Assembly: GCF_000981585.1 (NCBI RefSeq)
Contig: NZ_LN831776.1
Span: 6,183,187-6,247,186 of the forward strand
Direction of reading: 5' to 3'
DNA from: Paenibacillus riograndensis SBR5
Lineage (GTDB): Bacteria; Bacillota; Bacilli; Paenibacillales; Paenibacillaceae
DNA length: 64,000 nucleotides
In this document: positions 17,901 to 26,851 of the stretch, piece by piece
Numbering within the stretch: position 1 is the first letter of the stretch
How the letters are laid out: each line of letters begins with the position of its first letter
Program-made: the position numbers and the translations under genes
Notes under the pieces: generated by a model
The model's database searches: none
Told to the model about the DNA's origin: nothing
Seen by the model: only the letters and a program-made list of their open reading frames with translations

Positions 17901-20350
17901 ATAGCATTGTACACATATGGATGGTAGGAATAAGCGTCGGCATAGTCAAAGGAACCAAGCTCCAGCTCCTTCGGAAGAACACTGAGCACACTGGAGGTAT
18001 GATCACCAGCCAGCAGCATGGCGTTTTGGTCCGCTTGCTTCATGTTCAGATAAGCTACCTTCTGCAGCTGCACGAACTCGCTGGGCACATAGGGCTTGGA
18101 GAAAATCTCAGGCTCATTCGGCATTTCCCACTGCCGGATCTGGTCCTTGTACCTGCTGACGGTATTGGCTACGAAGTCGCCCATAGCCTTCAGACCTGAG
18201 GTCGTATTGATGGTGCCTTGCTGGTAAAATGCATTCTTGTCAATGCCTAATACTGTAACCTGGTTGAAGCCGTAAGAGAACAGCTTGGTCAGCAGAGGAT
18301 CTGTTCCGCTGTAATCGTAGACCGTATTGCCCGAAGCATCCTTCACATTCTTGTCCACGCTGTCCCAGGTGATGCCGGAGCGGTGATGGCGCGCCCCCAT
18401 CTTGCGGGCTCCGTCGATAATATCATCGTTCCAGTTGAGGGCATAATGCGTATTCAGGCCGAATTTACTCTCATTATCCAGGTCGGGCTGACTGACCGGG
18501 GCTGCCGCATTGATAACAGTCAGACGCATCTTCTTGGACTTGGCAGGCTGAGCGACACCATCAATCCTAAAATCAGCCGCTACCTCATAGGTTCCAATCG
18601 TATTCAGCCTTGGGTCAAACAATACGGTATCGGTATTCTTCGCATATTTCTCCATTTGGTACGTCTTTGTGCCGGAGGCAACGACCGCCTGGTCCCCATC
18701 TGCTCGGCGCACGGTATAATCGATCTGAAAATTGTGGGCTTCTGCTCCAGCTTCCAGTGCAAGCTTGAATCCAGGTGATTCCTCCAGTGAATAGATACCG
18801 GCATAATTGCCAGACGGCTGCAGATCAATGACAGGCGGTACCGGAATCGGCTCGATGGCAAAATCGTCAATCATCAGGTTAATGCCGCCGACTACGTTCC
18901 ACTGAAAGTACCCTTTCTTCAGAGCCAGTGGATCGGAATCGTCTCCGCTGGCAACTTCCACTCCGTCAATAAACAGCTTGTGCGTAATTCCGCTTACCCG
19001 AAGCTCGTAATCATGCCACTCATCAAGCAGCGACTTGACATAGTTGGCTAAATAATAATTGCCGCCAAGTGTTGTTTTTCGCATCAGAAAATATTTGGAG
19101 TTGTGTGTCGCCCATTCCAAGGCATTGTTGTTGCCATCGTCTACCGACCGGTAACGAAAGCGCCAGGTATTCTGAACCGCTTCGCTCGTTCGTTCATATC
19201 TCACCTTGAATTTGACGGTGAAATTGTCCGCATTCAGGTACATCGGAAGATTCAGCCTGGCGCTCCCCGACCCATTCAGATTGAACACCTTGTTGCCGTC
19301 CGGCAGCTGAATAACCTTCGTATTTCCGCCTACGTTCCAGCCAACGGGGGCAACATTCAGCGTTTCTCCTTCAAAATCATTGATATAGGGTACGATTCCC
19401 CCGATAGGAACCGTAATTTCCCCCGACTCCGGGTAGCGCACTGTCCTTCCCTCATCATTCTGAGCGGTCAAATAATAGCGGATCTTGCTGAACTGGTTCG
19501 TCCCGGCAATGGTACCTGAATAGGGGCCTGTCCCGCTTCCTGCCGCCTGAATGATCTGATCAGGAGCCGCTTCCCCGTATGCATAGTGAATCGAGGCGTC
19601 AAGCACAGAATCCCCACCCTTAACGGAAAAGGAAAGCGGAAGATCCGAATTGTAAGGAATCTCTCCCGCCGGTGTGTGAACGATGGAGAATTCAGCCTGG
19701 TCCTCAATAGGCGAAACCCGGACTTGCTTCACCTTAAGATTTGCGTTTGAGCTGGCGCTTAGGCTTTTCAACGAGAAACCGGCTCCCCCAGCAGAAAGTG
19801 TGGCGTCCGTGAAAGTCGTAACCAGTGTTCCGTCCACATATAGACTGAATGCGCTTCCTTTAACCTCCAGCCGGTATTGATGCCAACTCGACAGGCTGAA
19901 GCCGGGAATGGCCGCTCCGATATCGGCCGGTGTCCCCACTTGGACGGTTGTGGAGGAATTGGGGTATTTCCACATTTCAACCGACTTGGTGCTTTTGAAT
20001 TCCAGAAAATAATAGGCAGTTCCGGAGAAATATCGGAAGATAACCCGGAACCGGTCTCCCTGCGCGGTGAACTCCATGTTGTAATCGGTGGAGCTGTAGG
20101 GCAGTTTGGAAGCCTTGACCACTGCACGCTGTGGAGAGGTCAAGGATGTAGTGCCCTCCAGCTGCGCTTCTGTTCCGGCCCCGCCTATGGACCATGCGTT
20201 GCTTCCGAATAAATCCCAGTTGTCCAATCCTCCTGTGAAGCTGTCCTCAAACATCGGGGAAGGCTCAGCAGCTCCGGCATAAACGGGAAACCATGGAAGC
20301 AAAAGAATGGCAAGCAGGACTGTGGACAAGCGTTTGAACGAGTGACTCAT
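14978..20350 (-). CDS. Large secreted multidomain glycoside-hydrolase-like protein (clan A/GH39-like barrel, LamG, CBM9-like, Fn3)
   Basis: The 1790-residue protein has a signal peptide (cleavage near YAGAAEPS). In rough order it carries a LamG-like domain (30-215), a beta-sandwich spacer (220-315) and a second LamG-like domain (318-500). A second spacer is followed by a TIM-barrel glycosidase-like region (about 620-960). Next come an alpha-helical region (1000-1240), NEW3-like beta domains (1250-1470), a CBM9-like DUF1083 domain beginning LTIDGDLSDWEDAF (1480-1665) and one fibronectin type III domain (1690-1775). Barrel motifs WEMPNEPE (E746) and LTEGGWP (E846) are the expected acid/base and nucleophile at strands 4 and 7 of clan A enzymes. 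There is no LPxTG or S-layer anchor, so it should be secreted freely or bound through sugar. The substrate is unknown. It sits between GH36 and GH105 genes. Confidence 0.8.
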   Translation of the reverse strand: MSHSFKRLSTVLLAILLLPWFPVYAGAAEPSPMFEDSFTGGLDNWDLFGSNAWSIGGAGTEAQLEGTTSLTSPQRAVVKASKLPYSSTDYNMEFTAQGDRFRVIFRYFSGTAYYFLEFKSTKSVEMWKYPNSSTTVQVGTPADIGAAIPGFSLSSWHQYRLEVKGSAFSLYVDGTLVTTFTDATLSAGGAGFSLKSLSASSNANLKVKQVRVSPIEDQAEFSIVHTPAGEIPYNSDLPLSFSVKGGDSVLDASIHYAYGEAAPDQIIQAAGSGTGPYSGTIAGTNQFSKIRYYLTAQNDEGRTVRYPESGEITVPIGGIVPYINDFEGETLNVAPVGWNVGGNTKVIQLPDGNKVFNLNGSGSARLNLPMYLNADNFTVKFKVRYERTSEAVQNTWRFRYRSVDDGNNNALEWATHNSKYFLMRKTTLGGNYYLANYVKSLLDEWHDYELRVSGITHKLFIDGVEVASGDDSDPLALKKGYFQWNVVGGINLMIDDFAIEPIPVPPVIDLQPSGNYAGIYSLEESPGFKLALEAGAEAHNFQIDYTVRRADGDQAVVASGTKTYQMEKYAKNTDTVLFDPRLNTIGTYEVAADFRIDGVAQPAKSKKMRLTVINAAAPVSQPDLDNESKFGLNTHYALNWNDDIIDGARKMGARHHRSGITWDSVDKNVKDASGNTVYDYSGTDPLLTKLFSYGFNQVTVLGIDKNAFYQQGTINTTSGLKAMGDFVANTVSRYKDQIRQWEMPNEPEIFSKPYVPSEFVQLQKVAYLNMKQADQNAMLLAGDHTSSVLSVLPKELELGSFDYADAYSYHPYVYNAMPDDNLQNIINGVKDLVNAYGGWKDYYLTEGGWPTATAGYPSVSEETQRDYIVRAFLNYMVTDQIKAYEYYNYKNDGTDDRYYDIFWGLTDNDGRPKLAYTAVNQLMTTLDKSRYIGTWDTGNPDIAIHVFLNDGVPVITAWKKVDHKDDPAVKLPVSTITLPFRSEGVSIKDINGTAVPVTPAGGGDLQLAVSGSPVYITGASTDFVYQSAVKLLQGKLQEASTKLGKVQTAGNAALIQADLTELSRIESLMETALTGGSQAAGVEQGIKDIYTLMAKIAGQIKSGSLEQAPAYVALETLYNMAESASVALSFALDGTDANSLDYAVSVQDVTAAFNAKKGDYSVMPVATSAVLRLNRYGRLADAAYTRGRYADSYAYNLLAREFASAAAAISDSEPAKFIGVMANAVPTQANAEAGYANSITLSLVNNTNIPQQVTVKLHLPDGWESSQNVQLLEAVTIPAGSSIDLPYSILVPENTLKGRYDISFEILYNGAVFDTKTVQLTVEDGLDVKLIPVKKTIEELDVLSVQLTGTSSFSKTGKVIVKGPDGVLLEPLTTDTFSGLQKGGSVRLDFLWTYHDRLPFNEYTLDMQIVETDKNKLIYHDPSLPLEFNLIQQAHGLTIDGDLSDWEDAFPFHLRSKSQHASGYRDPGNLEAAAYAKWNAEGMYVAVSVQDDIHKQSENPANMWKNDSVQVSLDPLNNRESPYGPDDTEWGFALANDGRRLINIFNSTQPNPNGDVSGLTPFEAVRDEAAHRTIYEFQLPASYIKDLKPELEGRIGLNIAVNDADLQNGRDDFVQWTQGTADSKNTSLYDSFIFIDYTPPEPSADSESPTWPGYAAVTASDVTTNSVTLNWTEAQDNTAVTGYRIIWGDSVSMSVHGSVTDAVYGTVTDSVYATATSAVITGLNADTPYTFIVYARDAAGNWSVNGLEVRMRTASMPSAAGVIWTPFQADAVASRQVAKFRPEEYGHHQT

Positions 20351-20426
20351 GAATGGATTCTCCCCTCGTACTTGCCTGAATTCGTCTTGTACCTCTCATA
20401 CCGTAAGTCAACTTTTTTACTTGTTT

Positions 20427-22214
20427 TCACATGAACAATGCCCTCCTTGCCCTCAGGCTGACAACACCCCCCGGTGGAACAGATATAAGATGAATCCCCG
20501 CTTCCATATGCTGCGTGAACTGTTCCACAACCTGACCTGTGCAGTTCAACACCTCAACGGTCCTTTGCCCGGAGCTTCTATCCAGTTCTACAACCATTCC
20601 GGCGGTTCGCGTGCCGTTGACAAGGATGACCGTTTCCGGCAGCTCCCGGTTTAACGTAACGACTGTTCGCTCATAGGCGGCGGTGATCAGCGTATCCTCA
20701 TTGCTTGCCTCAACAAGCGGGTACAAAAGCTCCGGATGATGAGGCTCCAGATGTCCATCCAGCAGAACAGCCCGGTGCTCCTTCCAGAAGTCCAGCCAAA
20801 AGGCGGTCATTTCTCGGTGTTTGACCGGAAGGAGGTCAAGCCGCACAGAAATTTGCGGAACCGCAAACAGCACGCTGATCAATTGAAGCGCCGCAGACTC
20901 CACCGGATCCCCGGGATTCCACATAATAGGGTCCGCATGGGCTGCCGTATTGCCGCACAGGAGACGGATATCGATAGTCCGCACCCGGTTCTCGACAGAA
21001 TCATTCGGACAATCCGCCGCCCGGAACATATTGCCGTATTTGCGCATATACGGGCCTACATAGGCCTGACGGAATTCAATCATCACATCCGGCTTGATCC
21101 TGCGAAGCCGCATTAGAATATCGGTCATCAGCCGGTCAACCGCATCCGGCACCGAGATATAGTCCCGCCCATTCCCATATTCATGCTTAGCTTCCTTGGG
21201 GAGATTGAAGCTGTCCACAAAGTCCAGCTTGAAGCCATCCAGGTCCCAGTTGCGCATAGCTGTTTCATAAATACCGATCAAATATTCCCTAATCTCGGGA
21301 AAGCGGGGGTCAACAATTCCCCAACCGCGCGATTCAATCGTATACAGCATCTTGTCCTCAAACTCCCCCCAGGCCTTGCTTTTCATGCCTATGAAAGGAA
21401 CGGAGTACCATAACAGATATTTCATTCCAAGTCCGTGAACCCGCTGGACATGAGCCTTCATATCCGGTATTTTGTCTACGCATACTTCCCAGTCGCCACA
21501 GTACGCATAGCCGCGCGAATTGTCCGAGGTTTGCCAGCCGTCATCCATGATGACCGACTCGCAGCCAATTCCCTTCGCCAGGCGGCACATCTCCTCTACC
21601 TCTGCCGGAGCCAGCTTTTGATGAAAACTGTACCAGGTTGAATACATCGGTTCACGGGCAGGCGCCGGAACGGATGAAGGTGACAAACCCGGCAATCCGC
21701 TCCACCACATTTGTACATGGTTCAAGCTATCATAATAAGCCAAATCGCGGCAGTCGACCCGAAGTGTCGCTTCATAACTGCTGAACGGGGCCATCGGTTC
21801 CTCAAATAAGGTAACCGAGCAGTGAAACACCGCCGTTTCCTCGTGAACACCCGCTTTGCATTCAACCGGGTTCAGCGTATCCGAGAACGCGAAGGTCATC
21901 CGGTTCCGGCCAGCGCCGCTAAACAGACAGACTACCGGTGAAGAGACGGTCAGCTTACTGACATAGCCGGCCCCCCAGTCCGGAATGATCCCCCGGTTCC
22001 TGCCGCCGTTCGGATGCCATACCCCATGGATATCGGTTATCGGCTGCTCCCAAGCCAACCGGATAACCGGCGGAACAGCCGGCCGTTCCGTGGTCAGCCG
22101 AATATGAACAAGCTCAATGCCAGCTTCGGGAGTTTCCAAGGTGACTGTCGCGTGATAGTCATCTCCTGCTCCGCTCAATTGATAATGACGATCGGATTGC
22201 TGTAGTTGGTGCAT
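20427..22214 (-). CDS. Alpha-galactosidase-like enzyme of GH36 (clan GH-D)
   Basis: The 595-residue protein has no signal peptide, so it is probably cytoplasmic. An N-terminal beta-sandwich is followed by a TIM barrel with MDDGWQTSD, a feature of GH36 and related melibiases. The nucleophile region DGFKLDFVD puts the catalytic Asp at residue 331. The acid/base Asp is likely D401 or D405 in FRAADCPND. A C-terminal beta domain ends with the usual VSVPPGGVVSL. The start at 22214 has GGAGGG eight bases upstream and is preferred to the frame start at 22244. It heads the carbohydrate gene run, 76 bases before the large secreted protein. Activity on alpha-galactosides or related alpha-linked sugars is inferred from family only. 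Confidence 0.85.
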   Translation of the reverse strand: MHQLQQSDRHYQLSGAGDDYHATVTLETPEAGIELVHIRLTTERPAVPPVIRLAWEQPITDIHGVWHPNGGRNRGIIPDWGAGYVSKLTVSSPVVCLFSGAGRNRMTFAFSDTLNPVECKAGVHEETAVFHCSVTLFEEPMAPFSSYEATLRVDCRDLAYYDSLNHVQMWWSGLPGLSPSSVPAPAREPMYSTWYSFHQKLAPAEVEEMCRLAKGIGCESVIMDDGWQTSDNSRGYAYCGDWEVCVDKIPDMKAHVQRVHGLGMKYLLWYSVPFIGMKSKAWGEFEDKMLYTIESRGWGIVDPRFPEIREYLIGIYETAMRNWDLDGFKLDFVDSFNLPKEAKHEYGNGRDYISVPDAVDRLMTDILMRLRRIKPDVMIEFRQAYVGPYMRKYGNMFRAADCPNDSVENRVRTIDIRLLCGNTAAHADPIMWNPGDPVESAALQLISVLFAVPQISVRLDLLPVKHREMTAFWLDFWKEHRAVLLDGHLEPHHPELLYPLVEASNEDTLITAAYERTVVTLNRELPETVILVNGTRTAGMVVELDRSSGQRTVEVLNCTGQVVEQFTQHMEAGIHLISVPPGGVVSLRARRALFM

Positions 22215-22324
22215 CCGTGTATCCCTCCATGTATCCGCTCGCATCGTTTCGATGAAAGGGCTTTCTCTAGTAAGGTTACCTTATGGAGGTACAGGTGAAA
22301 ACCGGAAATAAGGAATATTTTACA

Positions 22325-22364
22325 GGGGGGAATACTTGAGTAACAGGTTTTATTAATATCCCCC
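22325..22364 (-). terminator. Weak hairpin after the bceB-like gene
   Basis: GGGGGATA and TATTCCCCC on the minus strand can pair around a 22-base loop next to the stop codon, followed by an A/T-rich stretch. The long loop makes this a weak terminator candidate. Confidence 0.35.
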
Positions 22365-24251
22365 TTATGATCCGGCCAGCGCCGATCGGATCTGTCTGGT
22401 ATAGAACAGGCGGACAATGAAGAAGTAGATGACCTGAATGAAGAAGAACAAGCCCAATACAATCAGGGATTCCCGGAACATAGAATACTGGAACATGTGT
22501 GACAACGCTGTAAGGGCCACGGCTCCATGCACAAGCGCGACCACAATAGGTGCGAAGAAAAGCAGGCCGATCTGGCGGTTCAATATTTTGCCAAGCTCTT
22601 TGTCACTCAGCCCCAGCTTGGAAATAGCCTTGAACTTTTGTCTATCCTCATCCAGATCGCTGTACAGCCGGAAATAGAGAAAGCTGCCGGCCGAGACAAA
22701 AAATACGATCCCGATAAAAAACCCCATGAACATCAGCGGCCCAAAGTTTTCATTAATCTTGGAGGTCTGATACTCCAGCGCATAGAAATTATAGTGCTCA
22801 TCATAGGGAAGCTCGTTCGTCAGTTTGCCGCCCACGTTCTGTACTCCCTGCTGTCCGATCGCCCCGTGCCAAGCGTAATAGCGGCTCACTTTCAGCGGCT
22901 GTGCAAGCCGGTCAATCAGTTCATCGGCGACGACGTAATAACCGCTGAAAGCCCGTACCGCCGGAGACACGACGGCCTGATCCGCCTCGATGACTATCCC
23001 TTGCTGCAGCTTCACCGGCTGGTGGAGCATCTCCTCCCCCTTGCGCGACAGCCCGAAATCTACAATTGCGGCTTTCCCTGCGGTAAGCCGGATGGACTTA
23101 AGCCCCATCAGCTTAGCGACGTGGTTATATTCGGATTGTTTCACCAGAATTAGTGTCTGGCTGCTATCCGCAGCTTGGTAATAGTTAAGCTGCAAACCCG
23201 TTTTTTCGGCAGCAATCCCGGCTTTGCTGAGGCTCTGGTCAATAAGCTGTATATGGGCTTGGGCCTGGCTGTCTCCGTCCGCAGACATATACGTAAAAAG
23301 ATAGGGATTTTTCTGCGTAAGCGCTCCGTTCAGCATGGACTGAAACCCGTACAAAGCCCCTATCGCGCTGAAGGAAACGGTTGAGATGATGGCAACCAGA
23401 AAAAAGGAACGTGCATTGTCCTTCATCCGGTAGGAAAGGTCAGAGAGCAACAGCATATTGGTTCTGCGCCAGAAAAAACGCTCCCGGCCCTTCAGCTTGC
23501 GGATCAGATACACGCTGAGCTGGGTGAACAGCAGATAGGTGCCGATTATGACCATAACGGCAACCGGAGCGAGCAGCATGACCACATTCAAACCGCTCGC
23601 CCGAAGAGACAGGAAGTAGCTGGTCCCCAGCAGCAATACCACCAGCAAAGACAGCAGAACCGAGGCCTTCGGCTCCTGTTTGGGCTGACTATTTGCCTTG
23701 ATGAGTGTGATCAGCTTGCCGCTGCGGAGCACCGCCGAAATAAACAGGGAGATCAGAATGAAGAGCAGCATGAACGAAATCAGTGTCAGCAGGATCGCCT
23801 TGATTGGAAAATAGAATTGCAGCGGCTCCTTAAGCGCAAGCGCATTTGTCCCCGCAAGCAGAATCCCCTTCGCGAATACCATCCCGAGACCGATGCCGCC
23901 GGCAGTTGCGCCTAACCCGATCAGCATATTCTCCCAAAAAATCATCCCCCGCAGCTGCCGGGTGGTCATTCCCTGCATCATCATCAGCCCGAACTCCCTT
24001 TTCCGCGATTGCAGAAATGCACTCATGGAGTAGAGCACGAAGAAGAAGGAGAACACATAGATTATCCACTTGGAGACCGAAAGCCCTAAAACCGCACTCG
24101 ATTGCAGGTTTTCCGCGCTAAGCACCGGACGATAGGCAAAAATGGCAAAGGTAAAGAAGACCATCACCGTAAACATGCTGCTGAGGAAATAAGCGGTATA
24201 CAGCCTTTTGTTCCGGGTGACGTTACGGAATGCGAACTGGCGGAACGTCAT
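22365..24251 (-). CDS. BceB-like ABC transporter permease (peptide antibiotic resistance)
   Basis: The 628-residue permease has the BceB/VraG architecture: an N-terminal helix (FRNVTRNKRLYTAYFLSSMF start), FtsX-type helix groups, and a large extracellular domain (about residues 310-510) between two late helices. It ends with a helix trio and a basic tail. Such proteins detect and remove cell-wall-active peptides such as bacitracin from their lipid targets, and they pass flux information to the partner kinase. The ATG at 24251 follows AGGAGG by eight bases and overlaps the ATPase gene by 29 bases. The peptide recognised cannot be told from sequence. Confidence 0.92.
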   Translation of the reverse strand: MTFRQFAFRNVTRNKRLYTAYFLSSMFTVMVFFTFAIFAYRPVLSAENLQSSAVLGLSVSKWIIYVFSFFFVLYSMSAFLQSRKREFGLMMMQGMTTRQLRGMIFWENMLIGLGATAGGIGLGMVFAKGILLAGTNALALKEPLQFYFPIKAILLTLISFMLLFILISLFISAVLRSGKLITLIKANSQPKQEPKASVLLSLLVVLLLGTSYFLSLRASGLNVVMLLAPVAVMVIIGTYLLFTQLSVYLIRKLKGRERFFWRRTNMLLLSDLSYRMKDNARSFFLVAIISTVSFSAIGALYGFQSMLNGALTQKNPYLFTYMSADGDSQAQAHIQLIDQSLSKAGIAAEKTGLQLNYYQAADSSQTLILVKQSEYNHVAKLMGLKSIRLTAGKAAIVDFGLSRKGEEMLHQPVKLQQGIVIEADQAVVSPAVRAFSGYYVVADELIDRLAQPLKVSRYYAWHGAIGQQGVQNVGGKLTNELPYDEHYNFYALEYQTSKINENFGPLMFMGFFIGIVFFVSAGSFLYFRLYSDLDEDRQKFKAISKLGLSDKELGKILNRQIGLLFFAPIVVALVHGAVALTALSHMFQYSMFRESLIVLGLFFFIQVIYFFIVRLFYTRQIRSALAGS

Positions 24252-24990
24252 TGCTGTATCCTCCTAGCAGCGAAAGTGTATCGATAATCTTCTGAAAAAA
24301 ACTCTGGCGGTTGTTCCCGCTGTGGATCTCTGTATAGAATCTTCCATCCTTAATGAACACCACACGGTGACAATAGCTGGCCGCTACAGCATCATGTGTC
24401 ACGAGCAACATCGTCGTTGACTGCTCCCGGTTGATCGCTTCCAGCAGATCCATCACATCCTTGGCTGCTTTGGAATCCAGATTGCCTGTAGGTTCATCCG
24501 CAAGCAGCAGCTTAGGGGAATGGATCATCGCTCTGGCGATCGCTGTCCGCTGGGCTTGTCCCCCGGAGATCTCATAGGTGCGTTTTTTCATAATGGCGCT
24601 GATCCCCAGCTTCCCGGCAATCTCCTGGGCCTTCTGCTTCATCTCACTCACCCGGGTTCCATCCAGCGTCAGCGGCAGGACCATATTTTCCTCCACAGTC
24701 AAGGTATTCAGCAGATTGAAATCCTGAAAGACAAATCCCAGCTCCCGCCGGCGGAATACCGCCAATTCGTTTTTATCAAGCTTGCCGGTGTCCTTGCCAT
24801 CGATCATAATACTTCCGGTAGTCGGGCTGTCAACCGTGGCAATCATATTCAGGAGGGTTGTTTTACCGCTGCCGGACGGTCCCATAATGCCCACGAATTC
24901 TCCGGCTTCTATGGTTAGATCAATATCGGTCAAAGCCCGGTAAGCCACGTTTCCCTCATATATTTTACTGACCTGCCTTACCTCAAGCAT
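24223..24990 (-). CDS. BceA-like ABC transporter ATP-binding protein
   Basis: The 255-residue ATPase partners the permease downstream. Walker A is GPSGSGKTT, Q-loop region FVFQDFNLLNT, signature ISGGQAQRTAIARA (one residue off the usual LSGGQ), Walker B LLLADEPTGNLD, and H-loop VTHD. The 3' end overlaps the permease start by 29 bases, giving a tail of about 20 residues beyond the usual BceA end. It begins the second half of the rs-ab module, with its own candidate promoter. Confidence 0.95.
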   Translation of the reverse strand: MLEVRQVSKIYEGNVAYRALTDIDLTIEAGEFVGIMGPSGSGKTTLLNMIATVDSPTTGSIMIDGKDTGKLDKNELAVFRRRELGFVFQDFNLLNTLTVEENMVLPLTLDGTRVSEMKQKAQEIAGKLGISAIMKKRTYEISGGQAQRTAIARAMIHSPKLLLADEPTGNLDSKAAKDVMDLLEAINREQSTTMLLVTHDAVAASYCHRVVFIKDGRFYTEIHSGNNRQSFFQKIIDTLSLLGGYSNDVPPVRIP

Positions 24991-25023
24991 ATGGCTTTAC
25001 GCCCCTTTCTTGGTATGCACAGC

Positions 25024-25047
25024 ATTGGTTCTGTAACCAATATACCG
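25024..25047 (-). promoter_or_regulatory. Inverted repeat and -10 element before the bceAB-like genes
   Basis: ATTGGTT-ctgt-AACCAAT is a perfect 7-4-7 inverted repeat 34 bases upstream of the ATPase start. On the minus strand a TATATT -10-like hexamer (25040-25045) overlaps its edge, preceded by a TTGATG 15 bases away. A BceR-type response regulator or a repressor could bind here. It does not match the published TNACA-N4-TGTAA BceR pattern, so this is inference only. Confidence 0.35.
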
Positions 25048-25089
25048 GAGACGGCAGCACATCAACTATCGATTTAGGTTTCACTTTTA

Positions 25090-26103
25090 TTACACGCTTG
25101 TAAGCAAAGGATTCGCCGCCAAAATAATCCGCAGCACCGTTCCCTCGCCAACCTCCGATTCCAGCTCAAGCCGGTGCCCGAGACGGTCGGCGGACTCCTT
25201 CGTCAAATACAGCCCCATTCCCGTAGACTCCCGCAGTCCGCGCCCGTTGTCGCCCGTGAAAAAGGGGTCGAACACCCGCTTGAGATCAGACTTCTGGATG
25301 CCGATCCCCTGGTCCTTAACCTCAATGACTGCATCCGGTCCCCGGAGATAGCAGGATACAGTAATCTTCTGTCCGCCCCCCGTATTTTTCGCTGCCGAAT
25401 ATTTGATGGCATTGTTAATAATTTGCGACAGCATAAAGAACAGCCATTTCTCATCGGTCTGGGCGGTAATTCCGGGAGAGGCGGCCTTTACCTCGGGAAA
25501 GATACGATTGCGGATGAAGAGCCGTTTGTGATCATGGACGACCTCGCCTATAAGCTTCGGCAGGACGACAGGTTTGATGTGAAAATCCTTTTCAAAAGCC
25601 CGCAGCCTGGCCATATACAGAACGGTATGCAGACCGCCGCGCATACGCTCCAGCTCCTCGCGGATACTGGCAAACTCAGGCTCGTCCATATTCTGTACAG
25701 TCAGCTCAATCACCGACAGCGGAGTTTTCATCTGATGCACCCATTGGTCAATAAAGGTTAAGTGCTGCTCCTGCTGCAGCTTCACCGCAGTCAGCTGCTG
25801 CTGATAGTGGCGGTATTGTGTGTGCAGCAACTGCTCCAGCGCTTTGGAAACGGGGTTATTCTCAATCTTCTGAAAGGATTCGTCCAGCGTCTCAAGAGGT
25901 CTGCTGAGACGAAGATAATAGCGGCGCCTGCTAATATATTGATAGATCATGTAGCAGCTGAGAAAGAAGAAACCAATAAAGACTGAATAGAGCGCGGTCG
26001 GAAGATTGCGATAGCCGTCAAACCAGTAAATCGACAACATTGCGCCGAATTGCACCATCTGAACAGCCAACAGCAGCGCATGCTCACGGATAAACAGCTT
26101 CAT
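25090..26103 (-). CDS. BceS-like intramembrane-sensing histidine kinase
   Basis: The 337-residue kinase has two N-terminal helices with almost no extracellular loop (residues about 10-28 and 35-58), the mark of intramembrane-sensing kinases. The H-box is HQMKTPLSVIELT, and the ATP-binding boxes are NNAIKYS, DQGIGI and GLGLYL-like TGMGLYLTKE. The Bce family relies on its transporter to detect the drug. It begins three bases after the response regulator stop, with GAGGG seven bases before the ATG. Confidence 0.94.
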   Translation of the reverse strand: MKLFIREHALLLAVQMVQFGAMLSIYWFDGYRNLPTALYSVFIGFFFLSCYMIYQYISRRRYYLRLSRPLETLDESFQKIENNPVSKALEQLLHTQYRHYQQQLTAVKLQQEQHLTFIDQWVHQMKTPLSVIELTVQNMDEPEFASIREELERMRGGLHTVLYMARLRAFEKDFHIKPVVLPKLIGEVVHDHKRLFIRNRIFPEVKAASPGITAQTDEKWLFFMLSQIINNAIKYSAAKNTGGGQKITVSCYLRGPDAVIEVKDQGIGIQKSDLKRVFDPFFTGDNGRGLRESTGMGLYLTKESADRLGHRLELESEVGEGTVLRIILAANPLLTSV

Positions 26104-26106
26104 GGC

Positions 26107-26805
26107 TTAACCCTCTGCCCAGCTGATGTTCAGCCGGTATCCCGAACCTCTGACAGTAAGCACGGCATCTTCAATCCCAAGCTCCTGAAATTTCTTCCGG
26201 ACCCGTGCAATATTCACATTAAGCGTGTTCTCATCCACAAAAGCCTGCGGGTCCCACAGCTTCTCCAGCAGGGCCTCCCGGCTGGCCACCCTCGGATAAC
26301 GCTCCATAAGACTCTCTATAAGATCTGATTCCTTTCTGGTGAGGGCCACGACCGCCTGCCCATACAGCAATTCGAGCCTTTCAGGATACAGGACCAGCCC
26401 TTCCTTCTCCAGCATCAGCTCCTCACGCTTGGCCGCATACTCCCCGTAAGCCCGGCGGAGATGGCTGTGGATTTTGGCGAGCACAATCCCTGAATGGAAC
26501 GGCTTGGTGATATAATCATCCCCCCCGTTTTCCAGCGCCATGATCTGGTCCATCTCACCGTCACGCGCGGAAATGAACAGCACAGGGCAAGTAGAGATAT
26601 TGCGGATTTGCCGGCACCAGTAATAGCCGTCATAGCTGGGCAGATTCACATCAAGCAGAACCAGCTCCGGTCTTATCTGTTCAAATTCCTGGAGCACCTG
26701 AGTGAAATCCTCGACCTTTACCACATCATATCCGTACTTTTTAACCGCTGACAGCAGGAGATCCGCAATCTTCGGATCATCTTCCACAATCATGATTCTG
26801 AACAT
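26107..26805 (-). CDS. BceR-like OmpR-family response regulator
   Basis: The 232-residue regulator has a receiver domain (MFRIMIVEDDPKIAD, phospho-Asp in LVLLDVNLPSYDG, K in DYITKPF) and a winged-helix output domain (KLWDPQAFVDENTLNVNIARVRKK). The DENTLNVNIARVRKK phrase is typical of BceR relatives. ATG 26805 is preceded by AAGGAG with nine-base spacing; the in-frame ATG at 26850 has no such site. It leads the four-gene R-S-A-B module and should activate the ABC transporter genes downstream. Confidence 0.94.
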   Translation of the reverse strand: MFRIMIVEDDPKIADLLLSAVKKYGYDVVKVEDFTQVLQEFEQIRPELVLLDVNLPSYDGYYWCRQIRNISTCPVLFISARDGEMDQIMALENGGDDYITKPFHSGIVLAKIHSHLRRAYGEYAAKREELMLEKEGLVLYPERLELLYGQAVVALTRKESDLIESLMERYPRVASREALLEKLWDPQAFVDENTLNVNIARVRKKFQELGIEDAVLTVRGSGYRLNISWAEG

Positions 26806-26851
26806 ATTCACGCTCTCCTTGTCTCGTTCATCTGTGTAAATATATAACAAA

